A stretch of DNA of 11,568 nt, from the NCBI GenBank assembly GCA_049974865.1, contig JBNGCX010000084.1, positions 1 to 11,568 of the forward strand, in the 5' to 3' direction. The position numbers and the translations under genes are program-made. Below are positions 6,834 to 11,568 of the stretch, piece by piece. The notes under the pieces are model-generated. The model was not told where the DNA came from. It saw only the letters and a program-made list of their open reading frames with translations, and did no database searches. The first letter of the stretch is position 1. Each line of letters opens with the position of its first letter. This DNA is from JAGSOU01 sp049974865 (GTDB lineage: Bacteria; Pseudomonadota; Alphaproteobacteria; Rhodobacterales; Rhodobacteraceae).

Positions 6834-7049
6834 TCACAGCCCCTTCGCGGTCGTCACGCGCAGCTGCCGCACGATCCGTCGCCCCTCGAGGCCCGCGATC
6901 TCACGCTCCAGCGCCTCGATCACCCGGTCGATCTCCGCCACGCTGCGATACTCGACGGTCTTGCCGTCATAGCTGACCCGCGCCACGCCCGATGACCGCT
7001 GCGCCGACAGCATGTCGCGGCGGGCGCGCAATTCCGACGGTGCGGGCAT
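6834..7049 (-). CDS. Head-to-tail joining protein gpW (71 aa)
   Basis: A 71-residue protein, almost the length of lambda W (68), begins MPAPSELRARRDMLSAQRSSGVARVSYDGKTVEY. A first helix with repeated basic and acidic residues, a short hairpin (VSYDGKTVEY, 25-34), then SVAEIDRVIEALEREIAGLEG (36-56) and a basic tail fit the alpha-beta-beta-alpha gpW fold. Family members plug the portal after packaging and prepare the head for tail joining. In lambda it sits between terminase A and portal B, the same place as here, except that a plus-strand SEC-C gene has been placed between it and terminase. I chose ATG 7049 because the 24 extra residues available from 7121 would overlap the divergent SEC-C gene; AGG eight bases upstream supports it. 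Confidence 0.85.
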   Translation of the reverse strand: MPAPSELRARRDMLSAQRSSGVARVSYDGKTVEYRSVAEIDRVIEALEREIAGLEGRRIVRQLRVTTAKGL

Positions 7050-7114
7050 GGCGATTGACCTGTTCCTGTTGCACGGTTCAGTGCAGATCAGAGCCAGGGA
7101 CTCGGACCAGCGAC

Positions 7115-8008
7115 ATGACACCCGACGAAATCCTGCGCGACTTCGCGCGCGACGACATCTTTCCGAAGGCGGCCATGGCCTGCGCGCGCACGGATCGCGA
7201 GACCATGGCCCCGGTCTTCGTCGACCTCGTCCACCGGCTTTGCAACCGGCGCATTGCCGACATGGACGACGCCGACGTGATGGCCCTGATCCCGGTCTTC
7301 CACCTCCTCGGGGAATGGCAGGAGCCGAGCGCTCATCGCCCGCTCGTGCACCTCTTGCGCCGCCCGACCGAAGTCCTCGACTACCTGCTTGGAGATGCCG
7401 TCACCGAGACCAGCTTCCGCGTTCTGGCAGGCACCTTCGACGGCGATCTCGAACCGCTGTTCGCGGCCGTCGATGACAGCAAGGCCGACGAGTTCGCGCG
7501 CTCATCCTGCATGCACGCACTCGTGCTGATCGCACACCTCCAACCCGAGCACCGCGACGCCATCGTCGGGTTCTTCCGGTCCTTCCTGACCGGATGTCCC
7601 GCACCTCCCGAGATCGTGCTGACCGGCTGGATGGATGCGATTGCCAATCTCGGGCTCGAGGACATGACCGAGCAGGTGCGCGCGTTGTTCGACGACGGGC
7701 GGATCTCGCCCGAGTATTGCGAGTTCGAGCACTTTCTCGAGGACCTGCGGGCGACGCTGGACGCGGGAGGGGCCCCGGCCGACCGCCGCTACCGCAAATC
7801 CCTGATCATCGACGCCATCGACGAATTGTCGAAATGGCACTGTTACACGGATGCGTTCTTCGCCGAGCAGAAGCGCCGCAAGGTCAGCAACGAATTCCGC
7901 GTGGCGCCCTGGACCGAGAGCTTCGCGCATCCGGCACCGAAGATCGGACGCAACGATCCCTGTCCCTGTGGTAGCGGCAGGAAGTTCAAGAAATGCTGCC
8001 TGCACTGA
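7115..8008 (+). CDS. DUF1186 protein with C-terminal SEC-C zinc motif (297 aa)
   Basis: The protein ends in a clear SEC-C metal-binding motif, GRNDPCPCGSGRKFKKCC (278-295), with Cys283, Cys285, Cys294 and Cys295 as expected ligands. Residues 1-220 are helical and resemble DUF1186: TPDEILRDFARDDIFPK (2-18), DLVHRLCNRRIADMDDAD, YLLGDAVTETSFRVLAGTFDGD (90-111) and GWMDAIANLGLEDM (171-184) suggest HEAT-like helical pairs. SEC-C tails in SecA bind SecB or ribosomes; the role of DUF1186 is not known to me. I used ATG 7115, with GGA eight bases upstream; the longer frame from 6992 would overlap gpW. It diverges from gpW (65 bases between starts) and ends 19 bases before the convergent terminase stop. 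It does not belong to any lambda morphogenesis function, so it is probably cargo. Confidence 0.82.
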   Translation: MTPDEILRDFARDDIFPKAAMACARTDRETMAPVFVDLVHRLCNRRIADMDDADVMALIPVFHLLGEWQEPSAHRPLVHLLRRPTEVLDYLLGDAVTETSFRVLAGTFDGDLEPLFAAVDDSKADEFARSSCMHALVLIAHLQPEHRDAIVGFFRSFLTGCPAPPEIVLTGWMDAIANLGLEDMTEQVRALFDDGRISPEYCEFEHFLEDLRATLDAGGAPADRRYRKSLIIDAIDELSKWHCYTDAFFAEQKRRKVSNEFRVAPWTESFAHPAPKIGRNDPCPCGSGRKFKKCCLH

Positions 8009-8027
8009 TCGGCCTCATTCGCCGTTA

Positions 8028-10019
8028 TCACCCCATGTAACTCGATCGCCGCGTCTGCCGCCGAGGCACCGGACGGGGCGCGGGCCGGGCCGGCACCTCG
8101 CCGTCCGTCCCGGTCGTCTTGACCGCCAGTTGGCGCTCCAGGTCCTGCCAGCGCGCCTCGGACCATCGGTCGGCGCCCGCGATCCAGGCGGCTGCGCGGG
8201 CGTAGACCCGGCAGTCCAGCGCCTCGTTGCGCTCGCGCAGCTTCTGCCATTCGAGCTTCGAGAAGCCGCGCTTGCCCTTGACCGTGACCAGCTGCTCGGC
8301 GGTCAGCTGCTTGAGCCATTCGCTGTCCGTCCAGGACGGCAAGTGGACCGTTCCCGGCGGAAACGGTGCACCGGCCGTGACCTCTTCCGCCGTGGGCCGA
8401 TCCTGTCGCAAGAAGCGGTAGGTCTCGGCCTTGAAGGTCGCCGTGGCGACGGACCACAGCCGTGCGCCGCGGCGCAGGCGCTTGCCCGCGACGGTCGCGT
8501 CGACATAGGTCGGGCCCGTCACCGGGCTCGCGCGGTTGAACCCGTCGAGCCCCTTCACGGGTGCGACCTGCGCGAAGCCCACCTGCCGCGCCCAGCCATA
8601 GACCGCGCTGGTCTCGAACCCGGTGTCGATCGCGAGCCGTGCGATCGCCAGATGTTCGCCGGAGGCATGGGACCATGTGCGCCCCAGCAGATCGGTCAGC
8701 TGCTGCCAGCAGGCCGGATCGCCGGGGCCGCCGTCGATCACGACATGATCGACGAGCCAGCTTTCCAGCCCACGGCCCCAGGCCCAGACGTCAACCTCGA
8801 TGCGGTCCTTCTGCACGTCGGCCCCGGCGGTCAGGAACAGGCCGCCCGCTGGCACCGTGCCCGGTTTCCACGACTCACGCCGGTCCGCCAGCCGCTGCCA
8901 GTCCGGCGCGTCGCCGGTCTCGATCCAGGTCTCGCCGAGCACGGTGTTGCGGAACACGCGTTCCGCCTCGTCGGACCCGGCCGCCGTCTCCTTGTCGCGC
9001 GCGATGTCGGCCCAGCTCTTCCACCCCGGCGGCGAATAGAGCGCCGAGAGATGAAACCCCACCGTCCGCGCATCTCGGGGCTCCGCCGTCGCCCGCCATT
9101 CGCCGGCCGCCAGCATCGCCGGCTTGTGGTGCTCCTCGATCCGCTCGTCACAGGCATCGCAATGGTACGCCGCCGTCTCCGGTTTGCCCTTCTCCCAGCG
9201 CAGCCGCTCGAACTGCAGCCACTGCATCTCGCCGCAATGCGGGCACGGCACGAAGAAGCGGCGCTGGTCGCTTGCCTCGTATTCCCGCTCGATCCGGCTG
9301 ACGCCGCGGATCGTCGGCGTCGAGACCAGCAGCACCTTGCGCCGGTGCGCGAAGGTCAGCGAGCGGGCCTCGGCCAGCCCGACCGGATCGCCTTCCTCGT
9401 CGGCCGAGGCGGGATAGGCGTCGACCTCGTCCAGGAAGATGTAGCGCGCCGGCGTCGAGCGCAGCCCGACCGCCGAGTTCGCGCCCGTCATGATCAGGAT
9501 GCCGCCCGCGAACTCCTTGGACAGCATCGTGTTGCCCGCGTCGCGCGAACGCGCCGGCTTGATCCGCTCCCGCAGCTCCGGGCTTTCCTCGATCAGCGGG
9601 TCGATCCGCTGGCGCGAGTTCCGCTTGGCCAGCTCGACCGTCGGCTGGACCGCGAGCATCGGCCCCGGCGCCTGGTGGATTGCGAACCCGATCCAGTTGT
9701 TGCCGGCCTCGGTCGCGCCGACCTGCGCGGCCTTCATGAACACCACCCGCTGGGTGGGGTCGCCGGGCGAGAGCCGGTCCATGATCTCGCCCATGTAGGG
9801 CGTACGCAGCGTGCGATACTGGCCGGGCTCGGCCGAGGCGCGCGACGACAGCTTGCGGTGCCGGTCGGCCCATTCCGACACGGTCAGGTCCGGGTCGGGC
9901 CGCAGGCCCGCGAGCCAAGCCCGCAGGACGTCCCGAGCGCCGTCGAAGGCGAGCGCGTCCGAGTCCTCAGCGGAGATCGGGCTGGATCTCGGCGAGGTCG
10001 TCGAGCTGGGATCGGACAT
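8028..10019 (-). CDS. terL: Terminase large subunit, GpA family (663 aa)
   Basis: This is the packaging motor and nuclease. A KAAQVGATEA segment (96-105) occupies the Walker A place, as the variant P-loop of lambda gpA does. YIFLDEVD (193-200) is the Walker B with the catalytic Glu, and LLVSTPT (230-236) is the coupling motif. A zinc-ribbon-like pair, CPHC (259-262) and CDAC (287-290), follows. The nuclease half starts near LTAGADVQKDRIEVDVWAWG (396-415) and ends with ERNEALDCRVYARAAAW (596-612), where Asp602 is a likely metal ligand. At 663 residues it matches lambda gpA (641). It starts inside the end of the small subunit gene (53-base overlap), with only GGAAA upstream, so coupled translation is likely. 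The C-terminal tail is rich in Pro and Arg. Confidence 0.95.
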   Translation of the reverse strand: MSDPSSTTSPRSSPISAEDSDALAFDGARDVLRAWLAGLRPDPDLTVSEWADRHRKLSSRASAEPGQYRTLRTPYMGEIMDRLSPGDPTQRVVFMKAAQVGATEAGNNWIGFAIHQAPGPMLAVQPTVELAKRNSRQRIDPLIEESPELRERIKPARSRDAGNTMLSKEFAGGILIMTGANSAVGLRSTPARYIFLDEVDAYPASADEEGDPVGLAEARSLTFAHRRKVLLVSTPTIRGVSRIEREYEASDQRRFFVPCPHCGEMQWLQFERLRWEKGKPETAAYHCDACDERIEEHHKPAMLAAGEWRATAEPRDARTVGFHLSALYSPPGWKSWADIARDKETAAGSDEAERVFRNTVLGETWIETGDAPDWQRLADRRESWKPGTVPAGGLFLTAGADVQKDRIEVDVWAWGRGLESWLVDHVVIDGGPGDPACWQQLTDLLGRTWSHASGEHLAIARLAIDTGFETSAVYGWARQVGFAQVAPVKGLDGFNRASPVTGPTYVDATVAGKRLRRGARLWSVATATFKAETYRFLRQDRPTAEEVTAGAPFPPGTVHLPSWTDSEWLKQLTAEQLVTVKGKRGFSKLEWQKLRERNEALDCRVYARAAAWIAGADRWSEARWQDLERQLAVKTTGTDGEVPARPAPRPVPRRQTRRSSYMG

Positions 10020-10563
10020 GCTTTTCCAGAGCCTTCTGCATCGCGGCGGGCTCCACGACGATTTCCTGGCCTAACGCTTCGCTGCATGAGGCCGAGAGAT
10101 CGGCCGCCATTAGTGCGGCCACCCGGGCGGGCCAGTTGACCCAGACATCGCGCTCCTGCCGCGCCAAGCGGAACACCAGCGCCAGCGCGCGGGCGCGGTC
10201 GATCAGCTCGCCCTTCAGCTTTTGCAGCCGGATGCGCCGCTCCTGCGCCTTGAGCACCTCGTTGGCCGTCTTTGCCTGCAGGAACGTCGTGCCGCCGCCC
10301 GTGGCCGGCGCGGCCAGGCCCTGTTCCTTCAGCGTGTCGCCGACGGCCGAGACGGCCGCCTCCGGCACGGGCTTGCGCTTCGGCTGCGGTGGCTTGCGGG
10401 TCTTGGACGGATCCGTGGTCTCGGCGCGCCGCGCGTCGCTCGCAGCAGCGTCGATGCTCCCGTCTGCGTGCAGCACGAGGCGGCCGGCGGCCTTCGCTTT
10501 CTGGATTGCGCCGCGCGAGAGACCGACGCGGGCGGCGTATTGGCGCTCGCTCAGACCCTCCAT
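9967..10563 (-). CDS. terS: Terminase small subunit, Nu1-like (198 aa)
   Basis: Residues 3-30 (GLSERQYAARVGLSRGAIQKAKAAGRLV) form a helix-turn-helix like that of Nu1, which recognises cos DNA. A basic Pro/Lys linker (52-68) leads to a long helical part, with KAQERRIRLQKLKGELIDRARAL (105-127) and VWVNWPARVAALMAADL (140-156), expected to oligomerise and hold the large subunit. GGAG lies seven bases before the ATG on the minus strand. Its 3' end overlaps the terL start by 53 bases. It is the first gene of the visible late operon; the promoter must lie in or beyond the divergent gap to its right. The length is close to lambda Nu1 (181). The motif and position make the call firm although the sequence of this family varies widely. 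Confidence 0.85.
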   Translation of the reverse strand: MEGLSERQYAARVGLSRGAIQKAKAAGRLVLHADGSIDAAASDARRAETTDPSKTRKPPQPKRKPVPEAAVSAVGDTLKEQGLAAPATGGGTTFLQAKTANEVLKAQERRIRLQKLKGELIDRARALALVFRLARQERDVWVNWPARVAALMAADLSASCSEALGQEIVVEPAAMQKALEKHVRSQLDDLAEIQPDLR

Positions 10564-10709
10564 GCCGCGCTCCGATTATCATGCGAATTCATGTGCTTAT
10601 TGAGTTGATAAGCCTCCGCGCCGGAGCGAACGTGGATCCACAAGGACGATGCAACTCAGCACCGCGCTCAAGCAGCGCAGCGATAGCGCAGACCCAAGGA
10701 GCCACCCCG
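10564..10709. promoter_or_regulatory. Divergent intergenic region with AT-rich island and dyads; possible cos or operator site
   Basis: This gap separates terS (minus) from the 90-aa gene (plus). Positions 10574-10612 are strikingly AT-rich for this window and hold GATAAT on the minus strand (10580-10575), TTGATA on the plus strand (10605-10610) and an imperfect dyad CTTAT-7-ATAAG (10596-10612). Next come CTCCG-CGC-CGGAG (10614-10626), a perfect 10-base palindrome GTGGATCCAC (10632-10641) and a GCGCT-5-AGCGC hairpin (10664-10678). A promoter for each direction is expected; no complete box pair with good spacing is visible. In lambda, cos lies upstream of nu1, so one of the GC dyads could be a packaging site. 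Everything beyond the sequence symmetry is inference. Confidence 0.4.
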
Positions 10710-10982
10710 ATGACCACGCGCCTGAACCCGATCACCACCCCGCGCCACCAGCTTCGCGCCGAGAAGGCGCGCCGGAACAAGGAAGCGGCACTCGCTGCCT
10801 TCATCGGCAGGAAAGCCGAGATCGACGAGATGCTCGCTCGGTTGCAGACGCTCAGCGACGACCACTTCAACGCCAACCCCGACGAGGTGAACTGGGGCCA
10901 TGTCGGCACCCTCGAACACTACGCCAGCCTTCTGAAGCGCATCACCGACAGCGCCTTCGGCGAAGGCGAACACGCCGAGTGA
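10710..10982 (+). CDS. Conserved-looking 90-aa helical protein of unknown function
   Basis: The sequence starts MTTRLNPITTPRHQLRAEKARR and is mostly charged helix: residues 13-48 (QLRAEKARRNKEAALAAF and the following KAEIDEMLARL) could form a coiled coil. A WGHVGTLEHYASLLKRI segment (about 62-79) and an acidic end follow. I remember small proteins like this next to DUF3489 genes in Rhodobacterales but know no function. AAGGAG (10696-10701) stands eight bases before the ATG, the same arrangement as for the DUF3489 gene downstream. It has typical high-GC codon choice. It could be a phage, plasmid or recombination-island accessory; the sequence does not decide. Confidence 0.75.
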   Translation: MTTRLNPITTPRHQLRAEKARRNKEAALAAFIGRKAEIDEMLARLQTLSDDHFNANPDEVNWGHVGTLEHYASLLKRITDSAFGEGEHAE

Positions 10983-10984
10983 TC

Positions 10985-11024
10985 TCCGGCCCAGCCGGAA
11001 CTCCCGCCGCGCGCCCTGCGCGGC
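10985..11024 (+). other. Two tandem GC hairpins after the 90-aa gene
   Basis: Two bases after the TGA, TCCGGC-CCA-GCCGGA (10985-10999) makes a perfect six-pair stem with a three-base loop. GCCGCGC-GCCCT-GCGCGGC (11006-11024) makes a perfect seven-pair stem with a five-base loop. Neither is followed by a run of T, so they are not classic intrinsic terminators. They may slow or end transcription, protect the 3' end of the message, or belong to the structured leader of the next gene. Confidence 0.55.
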
Positions 11025-11026
11025 TT

Positions 11027-11078
11027 GGGGTCGTAGGAGGGTCGCGATGGTCGCGGCCCCGACCAAGGAGACGACCCC
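11027..11078 (+). promoter_or_regulatory. Structured leader of the DUF3489 gene
   Basis: GGGGTCGT (11027-11034) is perfectly complementary to ACGACCCC (11071-11078), the eight bases just before the DUF3489 ATG. Inside, GGTCG (11040-11044) can pair with CGACC (11060-11064), and GGTCGCG is directly repeated at 11040-11046 and 11049-11055. The AAGGAG ribosome binding site (11065-11070) falls in the unpaired stretch between inner and outer stems. The pairings are seen in the sequence; a regulatory role is inference. Confidence 0.4.
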
Positions 11079-11082
11079 ATGA
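11047..11082 (+). CDS. Possible 11-codon leader peptide (MVAAPTKETTP) coupled to the DUF3489 gene
   Basis: An ATG at 11047 has a consensus ribosome binding site, AGGAGG at 11035-11040, six bases upstream, which is stronger than that of most genes here. The frame encodes eleven residues and ends in a TGA at 11080-11082 that overlaps the DUF3489 ATG (11079-11081) as ATGA. That overlap is a standard arrangement for translational coupling. The peptide has no repeated regulatory codons, so classic amino-acid attenuation is not suggested; ribosomes crossing it would open the surrounding stems. A GC-rich sequence can produce such a short frame by chance, so translation is unproven. Confidence 0.4.
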   Translation: MVAAPTKETTP

Positions 11083-11568
11083 CCAAGCTTTCCGACACGC
11101 AAGCGATCATCCTCAGCGCCGCTGCGCAGCGCGAGGACCGCAACGTCCTGCCGCTCCCCGGTTCTATCCGCGGCGGCGCCGCCACCAAGGTTGTCGGCGC
11201 GCTGCTGAAGCGCAGGCTGATCGCCGAGACGGCGACTGACAACCAGACCAAGGCCGACGCCGCGCTCAACCGCATCTGGCGCAACGACGAGGACGGCAAC
11301 GCCATCCTCCTGCACATCACGAATGCGGGCCTCGCCGCCATTGGCGTCGAGCCGGAGAGCGGCGACAGCGCGCCCACGGGCGCCGACGAGGAACCGAGCG
11401 CGGAAGCCCCGCAGGACGCCCCCGCCGAAGCCGACCCCGCGCCCAAGGCGCACACGCCGCGCACGGGCACCAAGCAGGCGAAGCTGATCGAGATGCTCCG
11501 CGCCGAAGGAGGCGCGACCATCGACGAGATCGTGGCCGCAACGGGATGGCAATCTCATTATGCCGATG
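11079..11568 (+). CDS. DUF3489-type protein, 3' end outside window (163 codons seen)
   Basis: The start MTKLSDTQAIILSAAAQREDRNVLPLPGSIRGG begins a winged-helix-like N-terminal part (1-85) with ALLKRRLIAE (41-50) and LLHITNAGLAAIGV (77-90). An acidic Ala/Pro/Glu linker (91-122) leads to RTGTKQAKLIEMLRAEGGATIDEIVAATGWQ (128-158), the helix-turn-helix start of DUF3489. AAGGAG at 11065-11070 supports the ATG. In Alphaproteobacteria such genes are, as I recall, often followed by DUF2924 and a serine recombinase, which would lie outside this window. After GWQ the family normally continues P-H-T-V-R-G; here it reads S-H-Y-A-D in a less GC-rich stretch (from about 11550), so the gene may be interrupted at the edge. 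A DNA-binding role is inferred from the fold only. Confidence 0.75.
   Translation, partial: MTKLSDTQAIILSAAAQREDRNVLPLPGSIRGGAATKVVGALLKRRLIAETATDNQTKADAALNRIWRNDEDGNAILLHITNAGLAAIGVEPESGDSAPTGADEEPSAEAPQDAPAEADPAPKAHTPRTGTKQAKLIEMLRAEGGATIDEIVAATGWQSHYAD

Noticed and set aside
2724..7000. Plus-strand open frames of 508, 519 and 566 aa opposite capsid, decoration, protease and portal genes
   Set aside because: The minus-strand genes carry clear family motifs and ribosome binding sites. The opposite frames show only biased composition and no start signal of note.
7055..7083. TTGACC at 7055-7060 as a -35 for the SEC-C gene
   Set aside because: The hexamer is good, but the sequence 16-17 bases downstream (TTCAGT/TCAGTG) is a poor -10, so I did not list it as a promoter.
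7851..10139. 762-aa plus-strand open frame opposite terminase large
   Set aside because: It lies exactly antisense to a well-recognised GpA terminase, is rich in Arg, Gly, Pro and Ala without any domain, and is the expected antisense open frame in very GC-rich DNA.
10649..11239. 196-aa plus-strand frame overlapping the 90-aa and DUF3489 genes
   Set aside because: The sequence is Arg/Pro/Ala-rich with no recognisable domain, while the two other frames have AAGGAG sites at standard distance and family-like sequence.
1..11568. CRISPR array, tRNA or rRNA genes
   Set aside because: No regularly spaced direct repeats and no cloverleaf or rRNA-like conserved stretches were seen on either strand by eye.

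Overview
The window is very GC-rich and looks like part of a lambda-type siphovirus prophage in an alphaproteobacterium, most likely of the Rhodobacterales; this placement rests on remembered protein-family resemblance and on base composition, not on a search. Reading from right to left on the minus strand, the genes follow the lambda head and connector order: terminase small subunit (9967-10563), terminase large subunit (8028-10019), gpW-like joining protein (6834-7049), portal (5316-6830), ClpP-like prohead protease (4319-5311), decoration protein D (3947-4312), major capsid protein E (2892-3905), FII-like head-tail joining protein (2581-2892), gpZ-like tail completion protein (1955-2584), tail terminator-like protein (1036-1458), and the first codons of a probable tail tube gene that runs off the left edge (1-41). 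Many of these genes are separated by 3-6 bases or overlap by 1-53 bases, as expected for a co-transcribed and translationally coupled late operon. A Nu1/GpA-type terminase pair suggests cos-type packaging.

The operon is interrupted three times by plus-strand single genes that have no evident role in making a virion. A GIY-YIG nuclease-like gene (147-1034) lies between tail tube and tail terminator. A small ribosome hibernation (HPF/RaiA) family gene (1593-1907) lies between tail terminator and the gpZ-like gene. A DUF1186/SEC-C zinc-motif gene (7115-8008) lies between gpW and terminase. They look like cargo ('moron') genes, each oriented against the late transcript.

To the right of the small terminase is a 146-base divergent intergenic stretch with an AT-rich island and several dyads. 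It is followed by a plus-strand pair: a 90-aa protein of unknown function (10710-10982) and a DUF3489-type protein (from 11079) that continues past the right edge. Between them are two GC hairpins and an 11-codon leader ORF whose stop overlaps the DUF3489 start. The last ~19 bases depart in composition and encoded sequence from what the DUF3489 family usually shows, which hints at an insertion or rearrangement junction at the window edge.

The virion genes together cover DNA packaging, procapsid assembly and maturation, and head-tail connection. The plus-strand genes may act on the lysogenic host through DNA cleavage or defence, ribosome protection, and an unknown zinc-binding role, but those roles are inference.
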